Of a DNA stretch of 64,000 nt, positions 1 to 10,912 are shown one piece after another; within the stretch, counting starts at the first letter, position 1; each line of letters opens with the position of its first letter. The notes beneath the pieces are model-generated. The model made no database searches, was not told the DNA's origin, and worked only from the letters and a program-made list of their open reading frames with translations. The translations under genes and the position numbers were made by a program. This stretch comes from Anaeramoeba flamelloides (taxonomy: Eukaryota; Metamonada; Anaeramoebidae), in the NCBI GenBank assembly GCA_027625915.1, contig JANTQA010000032.1, forward strand, positions 10,168,001 to 10,232,000, given 5' to 3'.

Positions 1-3000
1 TTTTTTTGTATTTTTTCATTTTTCTCGTTATCAGAAAAAAAACTACCTTTTTAAAATCTAAATTTTGTGGTATTTTATTTAGAGAGTGAGGTAAGTTTTT
101 ATTATTATAATTTTGTTTTGATCAATTTATTTTAATTTTTGGTTAAAAATATCAAATCTTTTTCAAATAAACAACGTGCCATTTGTTTGTTAATATTTTT
201 TTTATTTTTAAATTGTTATTTTTTTTATATTTCATTTTAATTAATTAAAATTTTGAAAACCAAATTCAAAAAGAGAAATTTTGTAAATTAAAAAATAATG
301 AAAATCAAAAATTGGAATTTTTTTAAAATAAAAAAAATTAATATTAATTATAGATTATATATATATATATTTCATCAATTTTAAATAGAAGGATATTTTT
401 CATTTAACATTAAAATCATAATTATTTTTTAGTAATAAGATTCCTTTTTTTTTTTTTATTTTTAATTTTTGTTTTTTTGATTTTATTTCCACTCCTTTGG
501 ATTATTTGTTTTTTGTTGTTGTGAATAAAATCAATTCTGTTATTTTTAAATAAATAAAGATAAAAGCCAATATTTATTTTTTTTAAAAAAAAATAATGAG
601 ATCAAAAGTTTAGATTGTCCTATTTAATATTTTTTTTTAATAGAATTGATTTTTTATCAAAATAAAAATCATAATTTGAGTGTTTAGATTTCTTGAAAAA
701 ATTAAATTATTTCACAGTTTCTGAAAAGATAAAAAGAAAGTTGTAAAAAGATGTATCTAAATTCTTATTGTCTTTATCGGTGTCTTAGATGTATCTGTTT
801 ATTTTTTTAGGTTTTTTCAAGAAGACACATATAAAAAAATTATTTTTTAAAAAATAACAGTCAATATTACTAAAAGAATTATTGTGATACAGCTTTTTTA
901 TTCCTTTAATCAACAATGAAATCATCAAATATCTCAATAAATCTATATACTTTTCTAAAATTTTAGATATATTAATTTTTCAAAAAGCATAATTTTGATA
1001 TATCGTATTAACAATCATTTTCATAGGATTGGATTCTTATAAATAAATGATGATATTTTTCAAAATTTCTTTTTCTTCAAAATAATAAAAAAAAAATTAA
1101 AAATTAGATTTTTGTTAATTAGAAAAATTCATTATTTAAATAAGAATATTTGTTTGTGTTTTTTTTTTCAAAAAACAATAATTTAGAATTGATTTTACAA
1201 TATTTACTTTTTATACTCTTTTTTCAAGGGGAAACTGTTTTAAATAATAAAAAAAGTATAAAAAACACTAAATTAATAAAAACGAAAAAATAAGAATAAT
1301 AATAATTCATTTATTAACAAATTTGAATTTGGCAATCATTTTGTATTGAAAATTTAATTAAAAAGAAAAATATGATATAAAAAAAATGAGTAAAAATAAA
1401 AAAGATAATTTTGAAATTAAAAAAGATTTAGAGTAAATTTTAAAATTGATCATTGATTTCTTCAATTATTTTTCTAATTGATAAATCAACAAATAATAAC
1501 TATTTCAGAAAAAAAATAAAAAAATATCATTAATTAAAAAAATTAAATTTGGTTGGTAAAAGTTATTAACAAATTATAACTTTATTAATTAAATTAAAAA
1601 ACTATTTTTTTTTTTGATTAATAATATAAATATATAAATATGTATGTGTGTGTGTATGTATATGTAGATATTAATACATATAAATTATTCATATTTGTTC
1701 AATAAATATTAAAATCCTTATTTAAATTCTGATAAGAATATTCTATTCTTGATTTATGAAATTATAATAAAAATTCAAAAAGGTGGATCTAAATTCTTTA
1801 TACCTCAAAAATTTTATTATCAAATATAATTTACTTTTATAAATTCTAACTATTATTTTTTTTGGGAATTAAAGAAACTTTTGTCATTTTTCAATAAAAA
1901 ATAAATTTTAATAATAGCTTTATAAAGTGGAATTATCGTAAAGATTTTAATTGGAGATTAATAGTAGGTTTTGGAATAAACAAAAACTACAAATTATTCA
2001 AATATAGGTATTTTGAAAAGATAAATTGTGATAATAAATATACTTTGAATGAATTGTATTTTTTTAAAAATAAAAAAAAAAAAAAAAAAATTCTTTTGAG
2101 ATTTAAATTAGAAAAAAAATTGGGTTTATATTTAATCAAAATTATTCAAAAAAGAAAAAAGAAAAAGCAAAAAATTAGTTTTGTTTCCAAATTGTAATTG
2201 GACTCTTAAAAAAAAATGTTTTGAAGTCATAAAGTAACAGAATTCAAAATTGTTAAAATTTTTTTAGAAAAAAAAACAAAAAGAGAGGAAAATGAATTAT
2301 GTATTGTGTATTCTTATGGATGGTCTGTGGTTTTTTAATTTCGTAAATTAGAATTAAATCCTTTAAATTCACAAAATGTGTTAATCATTTGATTTGATTT
2401 CAATCATCTTATTGAGTTTTTTTTTTTTTTTAGTTTCTGTGATTCATTTATTTACATTAATTCATTACAGAAGAAGAATTCAAAAATTATGAAGTTAAGG
2501 GTTTTTTTTTTTTTTCAATAACAAGAACTTCAAAAATGTAATTTAAAAAAATGTATTATTAATTGTTGATTAAAATATTTTTGGTTGTTTCTTGTTTTTA
2601 TTATTAATTTTTTTTGGTTTGTATAACTCTGAATTATTCAATTTTTAAAGAAGAATTGGTTTTGGTTTTTTTTTCTTTTTCAAAAAATAAGCAAAAATAT
2701 GTTCATATTTGAAAGGGTTGTGGTTGTATGATTTCATTAAAAAAAGAATAAATTCAATTCAAAAAAAAATTTGTAAAAGAATATTCTCGATTCAAATATT
2801 AAAAAAAAATGATCTTGATTGTAATCAAATTGTTATTAAAATGTAATTTGTAGATCACATTGGTTTCTTTGTTTGTTTCGGTTGCTTTGTTCAGAACTTT
2901 TTTGAAAAATCAAATTAAAAAAAAAATCCTCAAAGATTGGCTGTCTAAAAAAGTCTGAAAAAGAACTGTTTCCAAGAATTTCAATTAAATATTCGAAATT

Positions 3001-3476
3001 CAATTTTTTTTGTAATTTAATAATTAGAATTAACCAAGATCAATTTGATTTAAAAAAATAATTCAAAATAAAGATCTTGAAAATAATGTGAATATTTTTT
3101 TTTTTTAATTTGTTTTGGTTTATTTACTTTTTTATTAAATTGTTTGAAAGGAAAAGTAGGATAATTCTTAAAAATACATAGTATAAAAAAAGGTGGAGTT
3201 ATTAATTTAAATAATAAATTTTAATATTTCAATGTTATTTTTTTTTTTTCAAAGTAATTGATTAAAAAATGTTTTTAAAGAATTACATTTTTAATAATAA
3301 TTAAAATGAAGAATTAAATTTAATTTTGTGCTACATAAGTTTTTTTCACCTCATTTAAAGAAAAAATAATTTTCCTTGAATTGTTTAAAAACTATTATAT
3401 TCCAATATAGTTTTTGTTTAATCAGAAAATTGATTTTTTACCCTATGAGTTATAATCTTGCCTAAATTAAAGCTCG
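1..3476. other. AT-rich intergenic DNA, no gene seen
   Basis: Long runs of A and T with many stops in all frames. I see no splice-flanked coding segment, no tRNA and no recognisable repeat copy. Downstream exons of the minus-strand CID gene would have to lie here, in the next gap or beyond the window start, but I could not identify any. Confidence 0.6.
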
Positions 3477-4165
3477 GATAAAAAACTCTAAAGTAGAATT
3501 TAGAGTTTCAAGAAGTGTAGTGGAGTGTAGTGGAGTGTAGTGGAGTGCCGTAGAGTGCCTAGCTTTTCCAAAATTCAAAAGAATAGAGAAAAATCTTTGA
3601 TTTTGCTCAATTCTTTTGAATTTTGGAAAAGCTAACGGCGGTTTTCTTGAGGTTTTCTGTTTTATTTGTTAAGTGTTCTAGGTTTTTTTGAGGTTTTCTA
3701 TTTTATTTGTGAAGTGTTCTAGGTTTTTTTTAGGTTTTCTATTTTATTTATAAAGTGTTCTAGATTTTTTTTACTTTTTGAAATAAACTGAAAATTTTAA
3801 TAAATTTTCGGTTTATTTCGAAAAGTAAAAAAAGCCTAACGAAAATCAATTAATTTTCCAAATTAACAGAAAACTCAAAAAAAAACCTAGAACACTTCAC
3901 AAATAAAAAAGAAAACCTCAAGAAAACCTAACGGCACTTTTCCTGAATTTAAAAGAATATAGAAAAATCATGGATTTTACTCAATTCTTTTGAATTCTGG
4001 AAAAGATAACGGAAGTTTTTTTTAATTTAAAAAAGAATAGAGAAAATTTTTGAAATTTTCTTTTTATTTCAAAAAGTAAAAAAAAACCTAATGGTAGTTT
4101 TCCAGAATTTAATAGAATAGAGAAAAACCTTTGATTTTACTCAATTCTTTTGAATTAAAAAAACC
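3477..4165. repeat. Palindromic repeat cluster (family H)
   Basis: Begins with four tandem units of about 10 bp (GTGTAGTGGA type), followed by nested inverted repeats. One arm pair surrounds 3561-3633, reading AGCTTTTCCAAAATTCAAAA and its complement. Another pair joins 3668-3760 (AAGTGTTCTAGGTTTTTT) to 3880-3930 (AAAAACCTAGAACACTTCAC). The same vocabulary of CCTAGAACACTT and CCTAACGG occurs at 39.8-40.0 and 41.47-41.72 kb, so this is a dispersed family with strong hairpin potential. It has no coding content and its class is unknown. Confidence 0.7.
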
Positions 4166-5627
4166 TAACGGTAAACAGGATGTAATTTTGTTGAATCGCC
4201 TCTCTTGAATAATAAACAAAAAGAAAATTGGTTTGTTTATGAGATGAAAAAAAAAATGTTATAACTAATTTGTAATTATCTAAAGTTGTTTGAAAAAAAA
4301 TGTGAGCAAAAAAGTATTTAATAAAGCCCTAAAATAGCTCTCTTGGAGATAATTGAAGTTTAATCGATATTTTTGAAAAATTTTTTGTAATCGTTTTTTA
4401 AAATGTTTATATATTGAAAACAAAAGGTTTTTTCATTGCATTTTAGTGTTAAATTAAATAAAAAAAATAATAATATTTTTTGTACTATCCTGGGATTTAT
4501 TAGATTTTTTAAAATAATTTCCTTTTTATTAATCAAATTGATTTTAATAATACCAATGGAAAAAAGTACAAGTTTTTTTTTTTTTAGATGATTTGTAAAA
4601 AATTTTTGTTTCTTTTTCAGATAATAATTTGATCGATCAACACCCAATCAAATAAATTTTATTCAATCACTTGGTTTTCCTTTGAAATTAAAAATATTAA
4701 AAAAAAAAGTTTTAATTTCTAAAAAATATCACAGTAATTTAATAAAATTAATGTTTTGTTGCTGAAGAATTTAAAAAGATGATCAATTTATTTAATATAA
4801 TAATTTCAAAAATAGTATCAAATTTAATAAATTGAATATCTAAATTTTAAAAAAGAAAATTAATATTGTTTTTTGTGGAAGTTTTGATTGTTTTTTTTTT
4901 GTAATTTTGTTTGACAAAAAAATTGTTTCTGTTTTTTAGGTTTTGTGTCTAGTTTTGTCATAACTTTGAAAAAAAAAAAAAAATCAAAGTGTTTTTTCCA
5001 AAGATCAAATAATTATCTACATTTTGTATTTTATATTTGATGATTTAATCAAAAGTTTTCTCATATTTTTAAGAATTGAGAATCATATTGTATTTTGTTT
5101 AATATCTAACCAAATTTTTAGTTTATTTTCAAAGTGTTTATTTTTTTTTTTTTGTTTTTTATAAACTTCAAAAAAACATCACAGAAATATCATCCATATT
5201 AAAAATCTATTTAAAAACAATCACAAAAATGAATATAAATTTTTTTTAAAGAGTAGATCTTGCATTAATTCAATCTGAAAACTACTTTGCCAATTAATTG
5301 CATTAAAGAATATTAAAGTCAAAATTTTTTCTAGGTACTGTAGTCTGTAAAGCACAGATCTTTATGGTGTTTATACACATGTAATTATTTCAGAAATTTA
5401 ATTTAGTAATGAAAAAAGGTTTTTTGTATTTTAAATATTTTAACAGTAATTTCAAATTTTGGTTAATTTTGTTTTTGTTAGTGTTGTTTTTGTGAGTGTT
5501 GTTTGTGAAATTCATTTCAGTTTTTATTAAAATACAAAAAGAAAAAATCGAAAAAAAAAAAAAAGAAAAAGAAAAAACTTATTTTTAACAATTTAAATCT
5601 CCTCAAGAAATAAATTAAATTTTTACA

Positions 5628-5661
<34 letters not shown>

Positions 5662-5672
5662 CTATAAAATGA
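4166..5672. other. Intergenic or intronic AT-rich DNA
   Basis: A 95-codon minus-strand reading frame at 4360-4647 has Lys/Leu/Ile-rich composition as expected by chance in such DNA. The poly-A run near 5628-5659 is a poly-T tract on the minus strand, just past the CID coding segment. No further CID helix could be recognised here. Confidence 0.4.
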
Positions 5673-6225
5673 TTATACAAATTTGGATTTTTGTTGTAAA
5701 ATTAAGTTAATTGTTTGTGCTAAATTAATTGCAAATCGAGACGGGTAACGATCATTTTGCATCGAGCGTGATTTTGAATGCTGAACGATAGAATCAATTA
5801 CATAAAGCACCACAATATATTTGTCGACTTGTGTCCGAGACAGAAAGTTTTCAATTGTATTGACAACGTATTTACAATACTACAAATTGTGTAACAAAAA
5901 AATAAAAAATTATTGTAAAAAAAGAAAAAGAAAAAGAAAAAGAAAAAGAATTTGGGTGGTTTAAAAGAAATCAATTCAAATACAATCACGTTAATTTTTA
6001 TTAAAAAAAGTTCCTCTAAAAAGCAATCGATGAAAAGAAAAAACGAACGAACATTAAATTTGTAAAAAAAAAATAAAATTCAATTAGTAATTGTAAACTT
6101 ACTTCTTCGTTTTTAATTGAATATCTAGCTATTGCGTTAATAATATTCGAAGATGGCTTTTCTGGATCTATGTTGTCTAGTTGTTCCAATATCCAAACAG
6201 ATCCCTTCCAATCTAACAACTCCAT
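5673..6225 (-). CDS. CID-domain protein, SCAF4/SCAF8/Nrd1-like (5' part)
   Basis: Not visible as one ORF. Exon 1 runs 6225-6103 (41 codons, starting MELLDWKGSVWILEQL) and ends at a strong donor GAAGAA|GTAAGT. Exon 2 starts at 5879 after TTTGTAG and stays open to TAA at 5673. Joined in phase 0 the protein reads ...AIARYSIKNEE / YCKYVVNTIENFLSRTQ..., then YIVVLYVIDSIVQHSKSRS and RYPSRFAINLAQTI. This follows the CID helices of SCAF8 (YKHVVQSVEKF, LYVIDSIV, FAPRF), the domain that binds the phosphorylated Pol II C-terminal tail in termination and processing. CIDs are about 130-140 residues; only about 109 are seen, so the last helices are missing. A possible donor GTATAA at 5678 suggests the gene continues, but the next exon was not found. 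It could instead be a decayed fragment. Confidence 0.72.
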
Positions 6226-6942
6226 TAAAATTGTTTTGGTAATAACAAGATTGGTAAATAAAAAAAAATGGAAAATAAAAAAAAATGATTTTCTTGGCAA
6301 CGGGTTTCTGAGTTAAATTGGGAATGAGTCTCTTTTGGATTATATGTGAATGTCAAAAGTTTGGAAATTAAAACCATTTTTGCTCTTATTGGAAAAGCAA
6401 AGTATTAATATTAATGGTTTGGAAAAGTATTGTTGGTTTTTATTTCAAAAATTCTTTTTTTGAGGAGGAAGAATCTTCATCTGATTGTTTATGTTGTATG
6501 TGCTGGGTTTGTTTCTACAATATTCGTCAAACATCTAAATAATAAATAATATTTTTCGAGTGAAATTGAGAAAGAGAAGGATTTCTAAATTTTTTTTTTA
6601 AATTAAAAGTCTAATTTTAAGGATGATTGCCATTGAGAGGGTAAAACAGAAGGGTGTTTGTTATTATTGAAATGGTTTTGATTTTGGTTCTTGGTGAGTG
6701 AACTGTAACTTCCTTTGTTGAATATTTTTTTATTCAAAAATATTTAATTGTTTAAAAATCTAATTTCGAAATTGGAATTTGGAAGAGAGAAGCACCATAG
6801 ATACATGAATATATGTTTCTCTGCTTAATTTTTCAAATTTCTTTTTGATTAATTTAAAAGTATTATCTGATAATCTTTCAAAGAAAAATCCTATTTTTTA
6901 ATTCAGTTCAATACGTAGAAACTTCTCAGATATTATAGATCA
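6226..6942. other. Upstream region of the CID gene
   Basis: Non-coding sequence 5' of the minus-strand CID gene, so its promoter should be here. No motif is distinctive enough to call, and no ORF or RNA gene is supported. Confidence 0.4.
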
Positions 6943-7358
6943 CTGTTGTGGAAAAAAAGTTAAACACAGTTTTTAATTGGGAACCTTACTGAAAATGAAA
7001 AGTAAAATCAATAAAAAGTAGAAACCAATTAACTTCAAATAATAACCCATTATATTATTTTCAATCAACCCAACAAATACAATTTAAATCTACTTGATTT
7101 ATCTCAATTGTTCGTGTGGTTTTAGAGATCTCAAAAATAGTCAATTTTTTGAACAAATTTTTAATAATTCATCAATCAAAGAAAAACCCATACTAAAAGA
7201 TAGTATTTAAAAAACTGTTATTGTGATGAATACTTCATTTTGTCTTTATTTATTTATTTATTCTTTTTTTCATTGATCTTAGTTTGAATTTTCAGTAATG
7301 TTTATAATTAAAAACTTTGTTTCACTTTTTTCCAGTTTCACTTTTTTTCCACAACGGT
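6943..7358. repeat. Inverted-repeat element, family C copy 1
   Basis: Ends are complementary: ACTGTTGTGGAAAAAAAGT on the left and CTTTTTTTCCACAACGGT on the right, with inner arms TTTTTAATTGGGAA...TTACTGAAAAT matching ATTTTCAGTAAT...AATTAAAAAC. The interior (e.g. CAATTAACTTCAAATAATAA) recurs at 23.4 kb. Non-autonomous DNA-transposon-like (MITE) structure of about 416 bp with no coding capacity. Confidence 0.75.
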
Positions 7359-7904
7359 CAATATATTTTCGCTTCAAAGCCCAAAAAAATTATTATCAAC
7401 AATTTTAAATTCTTTATAATTCACCAAAAGTGATGAGAAAAGATCTGACTTGAAAATGTTGTTTTTTTACTAAAGTTAATTAACTTTGATCTTTTTTATC
7501 AAAATCTTTAATTTTGAAAACCCTAGTGCGAATATAAAATCAAAAATTATCCCATTTTTATGTTATTTTTTTCAATCTCCATTTTCAAAAACGCCGTGAA
7601 TAAAATGTTTTTGTGATGGAAAAATGATTACTATTCAAATCTAGCCAAATACTTGGTTCAGAACTATAACTTTAAGATAAACCAAAAAGGTAAATTTAAA
7701 TAAAAGGACAAAAAAAAATGGACTTTATTTTATTTTATACTTGTACTGGGGCTTTAAAGTATCTTTTGTTTTAATTACACAAAAAATATTTTCAAAAATT
7801 AAGTAAAAAAATTACTAGAAGAAACCAAATTAATTGTTAAATAAACTCCAATTTAAAATTTTTAAAATATCAAAATTCAATTTTTGAAAAAAAAAAAAAC
7901 TTAT
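7359..7904. other. AT-rich spacer
   Basis: No coding segment, RNA gene or repeat copy recognised between the family C and family D repeats. Confidence 0.4.
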
Positions 7905-8290
7905 TGAATCAATTCGAGGAGAAGTGCCAAATTCAAACTATTCACTAATTGAAAATTTTACAATTGTTTATAAATTACAATAATCACAAAACAAAAAAAA
8001 TAAATAATTATTAAAACTAATAAATCAAGAATATATTAAAAATATTGGATATTGCGAAAACAAAAAATATATTGTTAAATTTTTTTAAATTCAGTTAGAA
8101 ATATTGATCGACACAAAGGTTAGATACCATCAATTATTTTTATTCAAGTTCTTCTAATTTTAACAGTTCAACATTAAAATAATAACAATCATTGAAAAAA
8201 AAATAGGATCTAGAAAAAAAAAGTTACTCAATTCAAAAATGAAATGAAAACAAAAAATAAAAAGATGAAAAAATGATTTTCATATTTTTC
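7905..8290 (+). repeat. Dispersed repeat family D, copy 1
   Basis: Shares a long stretch with 50030-50420 in the same orientation (TTCGAGGAGAA, CAATAATCACAAAAC, GATCGA, AAAGATGAAAAAAT...). The reverse complement is at about 18.17-18.56, 22.65-23.17 and 37.56-38.11 kb. No terminal inverted repeat or coding content is obvious. The five copies differ considerably, implying old dispersal. Confidence 0.7.
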
Positions 8291-8937
8291 AAAAATCAAA
8301 ATTATTTTCATATTTGGATGAAATTGTCTTAATCTAACTGTTTGAATCATTTTAAATATGCAGAAAGTTTTTAATTAAGTTAAAATACTCTCAATAATTT
8401 AAGATGGGTGTCATAAAAAAAGCTGATCTATAATTTTTATCAAAAGAACAAACGAAATAATGTAATTTGGTAAAAATAAAAAGAATTAAAAATAAATTTG
8501 GTATTTTTTATATCTAAATTTTCACTCATAATGTGTATTTTAGATTTATTAAGAACTTTAAATAATAGACTCTGTTTAATATTTTAACTGAAACCAAATT
8601 TTAAATTTTTTGATTATAATTATTTTTCAAAAAATTTTATGTGTTATTTTTTATAATAAATTGATGATTTTTTGGTCATGAAGAGTTAAAAAAAAAGTAA
8701 TACATCTGAATCTTTTTTTTATTTGTCAAAAAAAAAAGGGGGGGGGTACATTGAGAAAGTTGATCAAATTTTTAAAAAATAAATATTTATTTGGTATGAT
8801 TTTACATTTCATCTTGTGTGTGCTTTTTAAATGCTTATTTTCAGTTTTATATTTGTTTATAAGTAAAAATCTAACAAAATAGAATTAAAATCTTATCCTA
8901 ATTTGTTAAATTTGGCTATCCAGTAAAGAAATAAAGA
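8291..8937. other. AT-rich spacer
   Basis: Nothing recognised apart from a G-run near 8739-8747. Confidence 0.4.
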
Positions 8938-9136
8938 ACAGTCAGTTTCACTTTTAAGGCACAAACTTTCAACGAAATTTAAGGCACAAAAAAATCTCAA
9001 ATTAAGGCACAAAATTTGGAATTTTTAATTTTTACAAATTATTTTTACTAGAATTTGAATTTTGTGCTTTAATTTGAGATTTTTTTGTGCTTTAAATTTA
9101 GTTGAAAGTTTGTGCCTTAAAAGTGAAACTGACTGT
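8938..9136. mobile_element. MITE, family A copy 1 (199-bp hairpin)
   Basis: A nearly perfect palindrome. The left arm starts ACAGTCAGTTTCACTTTTAA and contains repeated AAGGCACAAA words; the right arm is its complement, ending TTAAAAGTGAAACTGACTGT. The CAGTC terminus and the TA-flanked copy at 13.6 kb fit a Tc1/mariner-type MITE moved by a transposase in trans. Arms of about 85 bp leave only a short loop. No coding content. Confidence 0.88.
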
Positions 9137-9902
9137 ATATAAAAAAAATAATAATGTTAACTTTTTAAGAATGAAGATAAATAGCAAATTCTAAAATAAA
9201 AAATTTTATAATGATATCTAACCGACAATTGGTCAATAATGTTTTGCTGAAATCTAAAAAAATTTAGCAATACATTTTTTTTTGAAAAAGTTCCTTCCAA
9301 AGTTTCTTTTTCACCTCTTGATTTATTAGTGTTGATCATTATTATATATATATATATCTATATATAATGTATATATGTATTGTAAATTATAAATAATTTT
9401 TAGTAGAATAATTATCTATGGTTTCTAATTTGGTATTTTGTCTGGAATTTATTTAATAAGTTTTTTTTTTTTTCAAGAACTATATTTTGGTGGGTGAAAA
9501 ATTTTTTAAATTAATTTTAATATAAAATGGAAAGGGAAATTAACAGAAAAAAATATTTAATAGTATTAATTTAAAAAAAAAAAAAACTCAACCTAAATTT
9601 ATTTATATATTGTTTATTGGTAAAAATTAATCCAATAAACAGAAAAAAAAAAAGATCACAAAACTAATTTAAGAAAAAAAATTTTTACAAAATAATCCAG
9701 AAAGGTAAAGTTAATAATAAAAGAAAAAATATCACAAAAGAAAAAATATAACAAAAGAAAAAAATTAAGAAAGGTAAAATAAATTCTAATACTAATAAAA
9801 AAAAAAAAGAATGATGGAAGAAATTTAAAAATATATTCAATTTAGGTATTAATATTTCAAATGCAATATTAAAGATAAAATGCACCTAACAATAAATTGT
9901 TA
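9137..9902. other. AT-rich spacer downstream of the BTB exon
   Basis: Contains a TA-repeat patch (about 9341-9380) and AT-rich frames of low-complexity Phe/Leu composition that look spurious. The transcript end of the minus-strand ANK-BTB gene should lie here. Confidence 0.4.
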
Positions 9903-10603
9903 TTAATAAAGTTTATTTAGCCAATAATTCAAACTAGTGGATTTACTGAGTTGGAAATATTCTATTGCTTCTTTTAAATGGTGATATAATTGTGAATCAA
10001 GCTTTATTTTAAGTTTGTCTGTATAAAAATATTGTAAAAGGGGTTTTAATATAATATAAGAAAACGGTGTATTGTTTCTGAGATGGTTTAAATCTTCAAT
10101 TGAATTAAATAGGCCTTTAAATAAATTACTTCGTGCTATTAAAACAAATTTATGAAGAAAAATGTTTTGATTATTATTATTATTATGGTTATTATTATTT
10201 TTATTATTGTTAAAATTATAGACACCGCAGTTGCTGTTATCAGTGTTTTTGTTGTTGTTGTCCATGTTGTTGTTGTTAAATTGTAATTGAAAATTTGATG
10301 TTTGTTTATTATTTAGGCATTTTTTAAGATCTTGAACCAAAGATTTTTTGCCTGATTTTTGATCAAAATTTATATTTAAATTTATAGAGATTTTGTTTAT
10401 AATTTGACGTTCTTGGGAATCTTGTTTTGGGGTGATACCGGAGTATATCCACGAAAAGAAATGATTTAATTCAGCTTTTGAATATTGTTTAAAAAGTGTA
10501 ATCAAGTCATTGTCCAATTTTCTATTTAATCGGGTTTCAACAAATATTTTGTGTAAACCAATTCTGTTTGAAAACTTATCGGCAATAAAGAGGTCACAGC
10601 ATT
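9903..10603 (-). CDS. Tandem BTB/POZ exon, probable 3' end of the ANK-BTB gene
   Basis: The open frame has no ATG near its 5' end. The most likely exon start is 10603, just after TTTCAATTTCAAG, reading ..ECCDLFIADKF. Two BTB-like halves follow: one with GLHKIFVETRL and later HFFSWIYSG, then a charged linker and an Asn-rich stretch, then a second with FLHKFVLIARSNLFKGLF, LQYFYTDKL and HHLKEAIEYFQL, ending at TAA 9903. ANK plus two BTBs resembles ABTB1/BPOZ-type proteins; BTB domains commonly dimerise or bind Cullin-3 E3 ligases. The ankyrin exons lie directly upstream on the same strand, so I infer one gene, but the joining donor is not clear and a MITE sits between. Confidence 0.7.
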
Positions 10604-10660
10604 CTTGAAATTGAAACAAATTTAAAAAATCAATGGAAATTTGATGGTAACTACTATTTG

Positions 10661-10877
10661 TTGCAAAATAAATGGAACAAAATTTTCATTCAGCTTTTCA
10701 AAAAAAGATTTTTAAATCATGTTTACATTTCAATTTTTTTAATTCAAAAAATTGGCTTAAATTATTAATTTCTATTCTTTTAGAATTGGGGACTTTGATG
10801 ATTTATTTTAATTCTTGTGTTATGTGGTGTTTTTTTTTGGAAAACCGAATGAAAATTTTGATCTTTTTATTTTGCAA
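10661..10877. mobile_element. 217-bp MITE (family G) between ankyrin and BTB exons
   Basis: Terminal inverted repeats: TTGCAAAATAAA at the left end and TTTATTTTGCAA at the right, extending inward through AAAATTTTCATTCAGCTTTT against the complementary GAAAACCGAATGAAAATTTT. A second copy lies at 37036-37242 in the VPS9 intron, sharing CTTTTAGAATGGGGACTT-like sequence in the middle. No clear target-site duplication. Confidence 0.8.
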
Positions 10878-10912
10878 TTATCAGTAATGAGAAGATCGGA
10901 AATTAAAGCATT

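Noticed and set aside
4360-4647. 95-residue minus-strand reading frame
   Set aside because: Lys/Leu/Ile-rich, no motif, no splice or gene context; expected by chance in this AT-rich DNA.
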